Shown here: piece by piece, positions 10,699-19,333 of the stretch | How the letters are laid out: each line of letters starts with the position of its first letter | Position numbering within the stretch: position 1 is the first letter of the stretch | Source: Siphonodentalium dalli | Lineage: Eukaryota > Mollusca > Scaphopoda > Gadilida > Siphonodentaliidae | Length of the DNA stretch: 64,000 bases | Assembly: GCA_032622095.1 (NCBI GenBank) | Contig: CP136064.1 | Span: 44,224,989-44,288,988 of the forward strand | Direction: 5' to 3' | Position numbers and translations under genes: made by a program | The notes under the pieces: generated by a model | What the model was told of the DNA's origin: nothing | Databases searched by the model: none | The model's input: the letters and a program-made list of their open reading frames with translations, nothing else

Positions 10699-11223
10699 AT
10701 GATGCTACGAATAACTAATGTCGTATGTTCTGCAGATTTGAACTGTTCTATTAATCTAAGGGATTTGACACTCGGCTGTTCGAACATTGAATACAATTCC
10801 AAAAAGTTTAGCGGAGTTGTATGGAAACATTCTAAATTCGGTGGATGTTGCCTCGTGTTTAACACGGGTAAAATCGTTGTTAACGGGCTTTCTGATAGTG
10901 TCAAACAGACACGAGTTCGATTGCGTCGGTACGCTCGACATATTCAAAAATGTGGTTGGCGAGTGAGATTAAATTCCATAAAAATTTTGACAATGTCTGC
11001 ATTTTGTCAGTTAAATGGAAAACTTGACTTAAACATTTTAGTGAAACTTATGGAATGTTCTTACGAATTAGAGCTGTTCCCTGCGGCAATGTTCAGACGT
11101 GAGAAAATACATTTTACATGCTTTCATAATGGAAAAATTGTGATTACGGGCATTAAAAGTGAAAAGCAGATGTTAAATATTGTATATCCTACCATATGTG
11201 AACTTGAATTACTTTCAGAATAA
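10699..11223 (+). CDS. TATA-binding protein homologue (TBP core domain)
   Basis: The 174 residues cover almost exactly one TBP saddle, with no N-terminal extension. Repeat 1 (residues 4-87) has ITNVV, NIEYNSKKFSGVVW, LVFNTGKIVVNG and YARHIQKCG. Repeat 2 (91-172) has YELELFPAAMF, FHNGKIVITG and IYP-like VYPTI. The four phenylalanines that kink TATA DNA in known TBPs have counterparts at F37, F54, F128 and F142, so DNA bending is probably retained. The frame is intact and intronless, begins with ATGATG, and starts 11 bp after the PC4-like stop, so one transcript may carry both. Divergence from host-type TBP is high throughout, which argues against a very recent capture. It would presumably direct RNA polymerase II, or a subset of promoters, to the element's own TATA boxes. 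Confidence 0.9.
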   Translation: MMLRITNVVCSADLNCSINLRDLTLGCSNIEYNSKKFSGVVWKHSKFGGCCLVFNTGKIVVNGLSDSVKQTRVRLRRYARHIQKCGWRVRLNSIKILTMSAFCQLNGKLDLNILVKLMECSYELELFPAAMFRREKIHFTCFHNGKIVITGIKSEKQMLNIVYPTICELELLSE

Positions 11224-11409
11224 ATATATATATGTATCGATTATCTATTTTTTTCATTCAGGGGGGATGGCTCACATACCTTTGTTTTTTAGGCTTTTGA
11301 CGAAACAAACAAAAACAATAGATTTTTTTGTTTGTTTTGACAACAGACCTAATACCACCTCACCGGACTCTCTCCACAGACCCCCCACCCCCACCCTCTC
11401 AACCCAGTC

Positions 11410-11466
<57 letters not shown>

Positions 11467-11581
11467 CCCATTCATACATATGATAATATAAGAACGATAA
11501 ATGATTGTATTTACAATATTTTATTTATATACATAATATAATTTAAAGAGTGTTTCTCTCGTTGTCGCTAATGAAGAGCGT
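11224..11581. other. Convergent intergenic region with AT microsatellite
   Basis: Lies between the 3' ends of the TBP gene (+) and the protease gene (-). It contains a (TA)n tract at 11417-11463, a C-rich stretch near 11380, and an AAGAGCGTTTA word at 11574-11584. No gene is seen. Confidence 0.6.
11417..11463. repeat. (TA)n microsatellite
   Basis: About 22 uninterrupted TA dinucleotides between two converging transcription units. Confidence 0.9.
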
Positions 11582-12028
11582 TTACAGAATATATTTCAAC
11601 ATAAAATCCTTAATAATTAAATCATTATACATATAATTATTGGCACTGAAACGTCTCATTATATTTTCTAGACTGTATCCGCACAGTTTATAGAATGCAA
11701 AGTATATGCAATAGGGACCACATATATTAGAACCCTGTAATCTGTAAGCATTGCACTCGTAACGAGGTCCATTCAATAACAACACGTGTTTAAATCGTCC
11801 GTTGTAACACTCGGGTTTTAATCCCATAGGGTCGAAGAACTCTGATACGTTATGTTCCTGGAATGTCATCAATATCCAGTGGCGTCCAGGTTGGCTACTC
11901 TCGTCTGTGTTAACTATATACATCCGGGGATATTGGATATAAAGAGGTAATTTGTCTATGGGACAAATATCTATCTCATTATGGTTTGTGAAACTATTTA
12001 TCGCCCTCATGAGTCCGCGTGTATTCAT
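11582..12028 (-). CDS. Adenain-like maturation cysteine protease (148 aa)
   Basis: Cleaves capsid proteins during particle maturation in related viruses. The family's catalytic order is visible: His50 in GRHW, Asp66 in FFDPMG, Gln98 and Cys103 in QGSNICGPYC. Length is short but within what is seen for Polinton proteases. Its ATG (12026-12028) overlaps by one base the distal TAA of the capsid reading frame (TAATG), which ties it to the capsid gene. The frame is intact. Confidence 0.9.
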   Translation of the reverse strand: MNTRGLMRAINSFTNHNEIDICPIDKLPLYIQYPRMYIVNTDESSQPGRHWILMTFQEHNVSEFFDPMGLKPECYNGRFKHVLLLNGPRYECNAYRLQGSNICGPYCIYFAFYKLCGYSLENIMRRFSANNYMYNDLIIKDFMLKYIL

Positions 12029-13290
12029 TATTCAATGCAAACTTTACGACTCTCGTCAACTTTGAGAACGGCAGGAAATTTTGCGTATACGATTACAGTA
12101 CAATTGTCTTTCAAAGCCGATCAGAATTTAATCTCGAGGCGTGTGTGACCTTTGTGTGGTATGACCCTGTCGTGATTAATTCCTTGCGGGTTTATCCGAT
12201 ATATGCAATAACCTTTCGCATAATCCTCATAAGTAATATGAACGGCTTTTCGTTTCGCATCTTTTATTATCGTATTGTAAGCTTCTACATATTCCTTACT
12301 GGTAAAGTTCGGTTGGAGTGCTTGGGCGGGCATAGACTGCCCGTTGACGTAAAATCCGACGAAGTTGCATCCAAAAGTCGCAAAGTTGAACGGGTTCTTA
12401 TCGCGTGAACCGCTTTCAGCCTTTGATGATACTAAGCCAATAATACAGCTACTGGGTACGTTTCCTTGAAATAGATTATCTTCTCCCAAACTGAATGCAC
12501 CTTTTGACACTGTATACGTCTTTATGATAGATTTTGAAAAAGGATAACACGCGTTCTTTTTCTTGAGTGACTCAGTATGACTGAGTAATACACCGGGGTT
12601 AACTTTCACAGTGGCTAGTCTCAAATTAGCTTCCTGTATTTTCAACTTGTATGTCTCAGTGGTTCCCGCATACATCAGTCTAAAAACATCTCTCATCTGC
12701 CAGAATTTTAACGTGAGCGGGAGACCATTTAGTAGTAATTTGTCCTGTTGGAAGAAGTCAAGCTGAATTGATCCCATAATATCCATTATTTGACTAGTAC
12801 GGGTTGTTTTGGACCTGTAATACAGGCCAGAGTTCCCGCTTTTCGAATCTGCCAGGTCCATACCACCTGCCGTGTCCTTTTCGAACGCTTGTCCATGTAG
12901 CTGTTCCTTACGTTCAGTTTCTAAGAGTACATCGAAATATGCTTTGTATGGATAATTCGGACCGACTTGACTCACGGGAACTTGCTGTATATTCAAATCG
13001 ACCTGCGAAAATATTGAATGTAGGGGTGCATTTATCAGACCCACATCGTCATTAACGGTTAGAGCCGAACCATCTTGCTTGGTTATTTTGAGTTTGAGAA
13101 GTAGCAATGTCCGTTTGAGGTCCATGTAGGTTGTGGCCATGGCGGGAATATTGAACTCTAAAGCTGCAGTGTCTGTCAGCTGATTCACGGGTCTGTAGTT
13201 TATCCATTCTGTCGCTTGTATTCCGCTGTCAACCGTGGGCGATTCAAATAATGCCAATTTAGAGGTATGGTACTCTCTGTATTCATTCAT
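12028..13290 (-). CDS. Major capsid protein (Polinton PY, double jelly-roll), with internal stop
   Basis: Forms the predicted icosahedral shell. The N-terminal part has family features: a SKLALFESPTVDSGIQ-type start, the segment SIFSQVDLNI, PYKAYFDVLLE and KDTAGGMD. The first reading frame ends at TGA (12121-12123) after 389 codons, but the same frame continues for 30 more codons to TAA at 12028-12030, and that tail (VIVYAKF...LKVD) fits the family's usual C-terminal strand. I read the TGA as a single-base nonsense change; readthrough or recoding is the alternative. The ATG overlaps the stop of the preceding small-protein frame as ATGA. The final TAA overlaps the protease ATG. Losing the last strand would probably prevent assembly. 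Confidence 0.92.
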
Positions 13291-13615
13291 GGTTTATCGA
13301 ACCAGGTGGTTTTCACTTTCTTAGGGTTATGAGCCAAATCGTTAGGTAACACCCTCTTATTGTTTTTTTTGACGTCTTACGTGCTTGTGTCAACTTATTT
13401 TCTGCAACTTCTGCTTTGGCCATTTCAATCGCTTGCGCTATGGGTGTCACTACGTTAATATGTGGTTTTAGAACGTCTTCTTCTTCACTATCGCTATTTT
13501 GAGTTTTGTCAATAAAGTAGCGACCCTCATTATCTGGCGTTAACTTCCCATTAATCATGTCCCTGAAATGTTTTCTCCACTTTTCAATATCTGCGGGAAT
13601 ATACGTGATCGACAT
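13287..13615 (-). CDS. Small acidic Polinton protein (about 100 aa), frameshifted near the C-terminus
   Basis: The uninterrupted frame runs 13615 to 13313. It starts MSITYIPADIEKWRKHF and has an acidic stretch (SDSEEED) and a helical middle. At an eight-A tract (13363-13370 on the plus strand as T) the frame appears to slip by one base: the alternative frame continues through basic residues to a TGA at 13287-13289 that overlaps the capsid ATG as ATGA. That tight junction makes the longer frame the likely original. Position between minor and major capsid genes suggests a structural or scaffolding role, but I do not recognise a domain. Confidence 0.6.
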
Positions 13616-14021
13616 GTTTCTTCAGATGTAGTGTACAGGTCACTCTTTTTTCTGCATTTATTTTAGAAAGTTTATCGCCTCTTATAAAAATCCTGAGACG
13701 CTGAAGTTTATCCTGTCTTACGTTTATGTAGAATGAGTCCTCAAAACTCCGCCAATGACCCGTATCACGTGTGTCTCTCTTTATAACCCGGAGGATGGGG
13801 GATGATGTGTCGCAGGCTATTGATTCTCCACATATGTCCGAACAAATATATAATAAATCCGTGTCTATATGGTCAGTTATGTTTATGTCTTTCAAACAAC
13901 ATAACCACGCCCCTTCCAATATTAATACACCAGGTAACTCTATTGTGAAGTCGAGAGGACGATTATCTGGATATTTATCTATGGAATCGTCGCTAGTCAG
14001 GTACAGATAATAATTATCCAT
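13584..14021 (-). CDS. Minor capsid (penton-like) protein, Polinton PX
   Basis: The N-terminus (MDNYYLYLTSDDSIDKYPDN, then FTIELPGVLILEGAW) follows the pattern of PX single jelly-roll proteins that form the vertices. At 145 residues it is shorter than most PX proteins, so the C-terminal part may be diverged or lost. It begins 4 bp after the stop of the upstream 166-aa frame and overlaps the next ATG (13615) by 32 bp. No lesion is visible inside it. Confidence 0.75.
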   Translation of the reverse strand: MDNYYLYLTSDDSIDKYPDNRPLDFTIELPGVLILEGAWLCCLKDINITDHIDTDLLYICSDICGESIACDTSSPILRVIKRDTRDTGHWRSFEDSFYINVRQDKLQRLRIFIRGDKLSKINAEKRVTCTLHLKKHVDHVYSRRY

Positions 14022-14025
14022 ATGA

Positions 14026-14526
14026 CTAGTTTCTATTTTGTTTCAAATGAGAATCAATGTTCATCTCTTCTCTTATAGTTTTATCAACATCACTGAATAT
14101 ATACTTGAAGGCAGACCACTGGTTATACAGAATACTTATAATCGCGGGAGTGTTATTCACAACTCGCCTAATGCGTGTATAAATGCGCCCTTGATTATTA
14201 CATAATGTAACAGTAATGTTTGATCCTATTGTCCACTTTTTCACGAACCCACAGGGGTGTTGTTCGTAATCATGGGGGCGTGACTCGTTCGTATGCCGTA
14301 ATTCATAGTCCCCCGTCTGACGTGGTATCTTCTTTGGAACTATTATAACCGGTAGTGACAGAGTTATTACCATAATCTTAATTCCTATCCATTTAAGGAG
14401 ATTCATATGTAGACGACCGCGTTCTGTTTGAAACATATTCGTCAAGGTATCTGTTCTATTATTCATGATTGTAATGGTTTCCCCCTCGGATAGCTTGCTC
14501 TTATTAATTTTGATATCTGTCGACAT
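14026..14526 (-). CDS. 166-aa protein with one hydrophobic segment and a PC4-like C-terminal pattern
   Basis: Residues about 45-63 (WIGIKIMVITLSLPVIIVP) could span a membrane. Residues about 95-150 read WTIGSNITVTL, GRIYTRIRRV, then ILYNQWSAFKYIF, which resembles the PC4 order of strands, basic DIREY-like strand and final helix, but lacks the conserved KxGI loop. The ATG overlaps the end of the integrase by 23 bp. It could be a virion membrane-associated protein or a third, diverged PC4-like ssDNA-binding protein. Confidence 0.5.
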   Translation of the reverse strand: MSTDIKINKSKLSEGETITIMNNRTDTLTNMFQTERGRLHMNLLKWIGIKIMVITLSLPVIIVPKKIPRQTGDYELRHTNESRPHDYEQHPCGFVKKWTIGSNITVTLCNNQGRIYTRIRRVVNNTPAIISILYNQWSAFKYIFSDVDKTIREEMNIDSHLKQNRN

Positions 14527-15614
14527 CAGACTCTAAAATCCATGAATTAAATTTGTCAGGCCATGAATGCCAGTGCACCAGGACTTCAGTTTGACCCTTT
14601 CGTTTCCTCTTTTTGACAATTTTATCTATTCTGTAAACTGTTTCGTCATCAACGCGCACCCCTTGAAGTTCTGACTCGTAGAAAGCACCCTCAATGTTTT
14701 CATCCAAGAAATCTGTCAATGTATACAAGGGTATGTTCTGCCTGTAAAACCTCTTAGTCACTTTGAACAACTCTCCAGTCCATTTCTGAGAATATTCTCG
14801 GTCAAAAACTGCTTTGGTGTGTGATATTCTAACGATATCATTTACATTGTATTTGAACTTTTTCTTCAATTTACTTTTAACACCTCCCTTCTGTCTTATT
14901 AACCACTGATCGAGACGAGACTCATCTTCATTCTCAACAGTTATGGAGTCAGGGGTGGTGCCTAACGAACGATGTATTGTATGGTTATAACTTTTCACAA
15001 TATCTTGTAGAATGTCGATATATCTAGCATTATTATGCTTTATCATATAACGCGAAATCTTCTGCTTTATAGTTTTTATGACCCGTTCCGAATAATTGGA
15101 TTTCATTTCGTTTTGCGTAAAAATTTGAGATATATGAAGACCCTTAAGGTAACTTTTGACCCGTTTGTTTGTGAACTCCGAACCGCGATCCGTTCGGAGG
15201 ACGCGCGGGGTTCTTCCACCTTCAAATATATGTTTCATAGCATTGATCACATTAATTGCAGTTTTCCTCTTTATAGCTTCACACCATAACTTCCTAGAAA
15301 AAATGTCAATCATTACTAACACGTAGGTGTAATTGTCGTTGTCTTTGGAAACATCATTCATATCTATGAGGTCTCCATCCCATTGACTGTCAGAAGCGTT
15401 TACAATAACACGAGACCTCGGGAATTTTCGTCTAACACTTTTTGTCAGGGAATAACTTTCATGATTTTGTAGCCACGTCACAATCTCGCGCTTGGAAATG
15501 TTGTGCTTATTTTCAGATTTTACAGTCTGATGCAACTTTGTAGCTCCTGAGTACGATGCGGGGGTGACCCGGATTAAAATAAATTGAACTCAAATAATCT
15601 TTCCAATCGGCCAT
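14504..15614 (-). CDS. Retrovirus-like integrase with C-terminal chromodomain, frameshifted
   Basis: Cuts and joins the element ends to host DNA and makes the 6-bp duplication. The catalytic core has Asp (QWDGDL), Asp (RTDRGSEF) and Glu (NYSERVIK), the last two 34 residues apart as in DD35E. A chromodomain (VYRIDKIV, VHWHSWPDKFNSW) ends the protein and could steer integration to methylated-histone chromatin. The likely ATG is at 15612-15614. From there the frame is right for about 17 codons, then a G5 tract (15560-15564) shifts it by one base; the core is open from 15535 onward without an ATG. I infer a one-base change in this tract. The 3' end overlaps the next gene by 23 bp. Confidence 0.92.
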
Positions 15615-15619
15615 ATTGT

Positions 15620-15988
15620 TCACAGTGATAGCCAACGTTTCTTCTTTATCTTGTTCAGCTTACCGGCGATTATACCAGGAGGTCTAGATATTTCACGCTT
15701 AACCCCTCTTATTTTCTTTTTTCTTTGCTTGGTACGTGTCTTTTTCGATGTGTTAACTTCTGATTTTTGGATTGCATCCTGAGGTTCAGTCGTTTGAACT
15801 GTATTAACAATCTGATTATTCATCGGGTCCATTTCTTTATCCATTTCATCGGAATGGCTACTATTGTTTGCCGAGATGTCGCTGTGTTCAATGTTAGACT
15901 CCGATGAAACTTTTTTGTGTTCACTTTTTTCAGTGTACCTCATATATCTTTCATACGGGATCAAAACAGTTTTCTTCACAGACTCCAT
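15620..15988 (-). CDS. Small basic Polinton protein (122 aa)
   Basis: Start is ATG at 15986-15988, which overlaps the TGA of the preceding gene (TGATG). The N-terminus reads MESVKKTVLIPYERYMRY, the middle is Ser/Asn/Glu-rich and probably disordered, and the last 40 residues are strongly basic, with a RPPGI motif and a WLSL end. Similar short proteins with a VPY start and a basic tail occur in Polintons. It could condense DNA as adenoviral core proteins do, but this is inference. Confidence 0.6.
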   Translation of the reverse strand: MESVKKTVLIPYERYMRYTEKSEHKKVSSESNIEHSDISANNSSHSDEMDKEMDPMNNQIVNTVQTTEPQDAIQKSEVNTSKKTRTKQRKKKIRGVKREISRPPGIIAGKLNKIKKKRWLSL

Positions 15989-16311
15989 CACAAAAACTGT
16001 TTCAATTTAGGTTCAACGATGTTCAACATCAAAGTAATGGCGGTTGAGTGATTATTCACACTTTTTCTTTTCCACAACAAACTCACAGATTTATCACCCA
16101 AGAATATATAAAATGATTTATATCGCCGTAATTTAGCTTTTTGTTGAACTGTAACTGTTAAACTATCATGTAGTAAATTGATCGTAATTTCAACCAGAAC
16201 TTTCAACTGATTATTAGTTATCGATGTCAATAATGCGTTTCGTTGAGATCTTGATTGGGTTGATGTCAATAGTCTGACAAAATTCAACTCATTACGTAAT
16301 AATCGACTCAT
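15988..16311 (-). CDS. Small helical Polinton protein (107 aa)
   Basis: Contains SRSQRNALLTSITNNQLKVL followed by an EITINLLHDSLTVT helix-strand pattern, a Gln/Lys-rich stretch and a YKSFYIFLGDKS segment. I have seen this ALL-x-x-xTxxQLxxLxEIxxN pattern as a short conserved frame next to Polinton ATPases, but its job is not known to me. It sits 40 bp after the ATPase stop and shares one base with the next start codon. Confidence 0.6.
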   Translation of the reverse strand: MSRLLRNELNFVRLLTSTQSRSQRNALLTSITNNQLKVLVEITINLLHDSLTVTVQQKAKLRRYKSFYIFLGDKSVSLLWKRKSVNNHSTAITLMLNIVEPKLKQFL

Positions 16312-16351
16312 TTTATCGTCGCGACTCAGCTCCGATACTGTCCCCTTCTTA

Positions 16352-17017
16352 TTACGTAGTAGGTACGTAAATTATAGGGTCTTGGTTGGGAAACACGTCT
16401 GTTCGTAGCCTGTATTTATCCTCAGTGTGAGGTGACATATCTATTATAAGATACGCAAATGGTTTCTTCATACAATCCTTGTATGCCTCAATGAGTACTT
16501 TAGATTTACCGGGATACAATTGTCTACCCAATGTGGAAATTTGTGATCCATCCCTCAAATTTTTGAATAAAATTAGATATCCTGTGTTTAAGGCTATAGT
16601 TCTCGCAGCCTTGCCTTGTGCGTATAAATTTTGTGAAATAAACAGCACCGAAAGACAGCGATGATGAGTTTGCTGCGTAAATAGTGTTTCAATCTCTTTT
16701 TGGTCAATAATGCGATGCATCAAGTCGTCTAATATTAACATATTATGTTTACCGTCAGCAAATTCTTCGATTTCTGTTTGGGTAGGTAATCCTTGATGCA
16801 TGACCAAATTTTCGATTGATGATTCAATTTCATCATAGAAATTTTGATAAATACCGTAACAGTACATTATTTTCTTAGGTGGATCTCTAGAATACATTCC
16901 ATTAAGATTTTGCAGGAATCTGTAGACCCATCTCGTCTTACCAGAACCAGTTGGTCCGGTGATGCAAATACTAGAACAAGGTTCAAATGGTATGGAGCTA
17001 TGGTTAATTGGACCCAT
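16352..17017 (-). CDS. FtsK/HerA-type genome-packaging ATPase (221 aa)
   Basis: Pumps DNA into capsids in related viruses. Walker A is GPTGSGKT (residues 21-28), Walker B is MLILDD (residues 93-98), and a sensor-like FISQN follows. Length and the short N-terminus before Walker A match the A32/Polinton branch of the superfamily. It is the first gene of the leftward block and the frame is intact. A TATATAAG box lies 47 bp upstream. Confidence 0.93.
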   Translation of the reverse strand: MGPINHSSIPFEPCSSICITGPTGSGKTRWVYRFLQNLNGMYSRDPPKKIMYCYGIYQNFYDEIESSIENLVMHQGLPTQTEIEEFADGKHNMLILDDLMHRIIDQKEIETLFTQQTHHRCLSVLFISQNLYAQGKAARTIALNTGYLILFKNLRDGSQISTLGRQLYPGKSKVLIEAYKDCMKKPFAYLIIDMSPHTEDKYRLRTDVFPNQDPIIYVPTT

Positions 17018-17280
17018 TTTTTTTTGTGTTCACTGTGTCCTATTTATTAGTAGCTATACAGTTCTTATATACATCATAAGTAAACATTTGTTATGGCTGT
17101 TGTAAATGAATTACCAGGATGACACTGCAAGCTATAATATTATAAAAACCTACAGTTCTTATAACATCATTGGTTTTGGTAAGTGATGTGAAGGTGTTTG
17201 GTGGATGTTGAGGGGGTTGGGGTGTGGGCTGGTATTATCACGTTGGTCTGTGATTGAGTGTACAAAATCTCTTGTCAAGT
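17018..17280 (-). promoter_or_regulatory. Promoter region of the leftward gene block
   Basis: The TATA box TATATAAG is at 17064-17071 on the minus strand, inside the word ATAAGAACTGTA. The same word occurs again at 17151-17162 followed by an AT-rich stretch, giving two similar start elements about 87 bp apart. No gene lies here. It could drive all nine leftward genes. Confidence 0.5.
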
Positions 17281-18337
17281 GAACACCTGCAGATTATCTA
17301 TTTCTCTAAACATCAAACATGTCTGAACCTATCATTGGTACAATAGCAGTGATATAATGTTACATCATCGGTGCTACCTGGAGTTTTCGGCATACAAAAT
17401 GGTCGTAAGTGTGAATGGAGTGATAAGGGGTTATTACGTAATGTTGTTATAACAATGTCATCAAAGCAATTTCTATAATTGAGTGTCTCACGACCTGACG
17501 TAATATGTATGCATGTTTTGGCTAACTAATTATCGTGTGAATGACACAGTTTATCAACCTTAATTGATACTAACTCGTTTGTTCAGACATTAAATCGATA
17601 TGTTTTCTGAATAGCATATAACTGTGACCGGGGAAATAATATAATTCATTTGGTAAATCAAAGGTGTGAAAGACACATTGTTACCACCAATGTCGCGTGT
17701 GATTGCGTGTACAGCGAATATGACAATTCATTCTGGAGGGTTGTAATTTCACATTACAATTTTCGACCGTTAGGGATTGAACATAGTACATCTCAAAACT
17801 TCCAATAATTCACGATAATACACACCTGTCATATGGGATAGAGAGAGTGTAAAGAATAAACGCTCTTTATTATTTATGTAAAAGTAATAGTGTCTATTTT
17901 CAGGTATGACAATTATATGAACTGCGTCCGATAAAACACTGGAATGTATGCATTCATATCGATGGTCACAATGTCCAATAAAGCTATTTCTAAACATCGA
18001 TTAATAAATTCATGAAAAATATTTGAACAAAAAATATTACGAAAGATATTACGCGCAAATAATTTAACATTCGACATTTTTTAATATCGAGTTTATCAGA
18101 AACCGAAAACTCGTTATAAATTTTTTATTTAAACTTTTTTTAGAGAAATAATTTTGAGGGTTTTGATAATTTGGAAGTTTGGAAATTTTGGGGTTTTGAT
18201 AATTTGGAAGTTTGGAAATTTTTAAATTTAAATTTTTTTTTTGGGTTTTGTTATTTTGGGAATATTTTAGTACAACCAATTTTAGACCCCAAAGATTCTA
18301 TTTGTAGAAGTGGAGCGAACGAGCCCCCTATTCTTCT
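17281..18337. repeat. Polinton right terminal inverted repeat
   Basis: Inverted copy of 2194-3278, with few substitutions and a shorter subrepeat block near the outer end. It ends CCCCCTATTCTTCT just before the second CACGCA. Confidence 0.95.
17770..17997 (-). CDS. Hypothetical 75-aa frame inside the right TIR
   Basis: Inverted-repeat counterpart of the frame at 2562-2789, with one residue different. No domain recognised; coding status doubtful. Confidence 0.2.
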   Translation of the reverse strand: MFRNSFIGHCDHRYECIHSSVLSDAVHIIVIPENRHYYFYINNKERLFFTLSLSHMTGVYYRELLEVLRCTMFNP

Positions 18338-18343
18338 CACGCA
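18338..18343. repeat. Polinton target-site duplication, right (CACGCA)
   Basis: Exact copy of 2188-2193. Confidence 0.95.
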
Positions 18344-18829
18344 CGTATGCATATAATTAAATAGCTTTATTTGTTATAAATATTGCGGAGTCCAACTCCA
18401 TGCACGCATATAATACGCTAATATATATTTAATACAATGTAGGATAACGTTTTGTGGCCGACATTCAATGTCTGCCATTTAGTCAGTCCGTCCGTCCGTC
18501 CGTTTGTGTCTTTTTTCCGCGATAGATTTTTATGTCTCACCTGGATGTCATTAGTATGTGTATACCGATATTTAATATGGAAAATACACATATATGATAA
18601 CGCATGTTGTCTTGTCGTGTAAAAATGCTTACTACATGTATCAGCTTTGTTTCCCCGACTGTTAAGCTACTGCATTATATATAAAGAGTGGTTCATCTAT
18701 GAGTTATTTATTTTTATACGGGAATTATAGGTAATCAAACAACGGGACCTCCCTTGGTCAAAGAAACTAAATAACCTTCCACGATAGTGTGTGGATTATT
18801 CGATAATTAATTGTCAATGTTGATATCTT
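18344..18829. repeat. Host repeat (right flank of Polinton and start of next copy)
   Basis: Positions 18344-18600 match 19465-19740: ATGCATATAATTAAATAGC, GTAGGATAACGTTTTGTGG, CAATGTCTGCC and a CCGTCCGTCCG microsatellite. Positions 18601-18829 match 1840-2050. Copies of one repeat family therefore lie head to tail, and the Polinton split the first. Confidence 0.8.
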
Positions 18830-18833
18830 TTAA

Positions 18834-19329
18834 AGGCACGTGAGGCCTTAGTTGTCGAAAATATTCGTATTTGTTCCAATCACCGTAAACAGAAAAAAAC
18901 AGTAAAACGCATACAGTTTCGTTCATATATACCATGACCATCGCGTAAACAGCTTGTTATCACAAAGACCTACTATATTTTACCTAAGCAAGAGCCTGAT
19001 TGTGTTACAGAAGACAGCACAATGCTACTGGCTAATCACACACAAATGGCATAAACGCTCTTTATTAGTTCCATATCAGGTATTCACCAACAAAGAACGC
19101 TCTTTATGTTTACCATCATAATATAAACAAACACCAGAAAAGTAACTTTTTATGCTTTTGTTTACATAACAATGGTCAACCATATGACAATAACATACTG
19201 TTTTTGCGATATTTCTTATTTGTATACGGACAAAGTCTGTCTACATTTTGATGTTCTTTCTGTTTGTGGCGGTTTTTGACGGTTGGAAATATTTTCACAG
19301 GATACCCACCGCCAAGGCCAACCGTACCT
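18834..19329. mobile_element. TTAA-flanked MITE, family A, copy 1 (496 bp)
   Basis: TTAA duplications lie at 18830-18833 and 19330-19333. The ends AGGCACGTGAGGCCTTAG and AGGTACGGTTGGCCTTGG (inverted) are an imperfect 18-bp inverted repeat. The paralogous host repeat near 2058 shows a single TTAA without the insert. TTAA duplication is typical of piggyBac-type transposition. It carries AATAAAGAGCGTT-type words and no plausible protein. Confidence 0.85.
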
Positions 19330-19333
19330 TTAA

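Larger units (their letters stand above)
2194..18337. mobile_element. Complete Polinton/Maverick DNA transposon (16,144 bp)
   Basis: The element has terminal inverted repeats of about 1.06-1.09 kb starting with AG, a perfect 6-bp target duplication, and the family's core genes: protein-primed DNA polymerase B, retrovirus-like integrase with a chromodomain, FtsK/HerA-type packaging ATPase, adenain-like cysteine protease, and major and minor jelly-roll capsid proteins. It also carries a TATA-binding-protein homologue and a tandem PC4-like protein, which are not part of the family's usual gene set as I know it. Four genes each carry one lesion: polymerase frameshift, integrase frameshift, small-protein frameshift and capsid nonsense codon. 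The near-identical TIRs and intact target duplication suggest a recent insertion. Confidence 0.97.
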
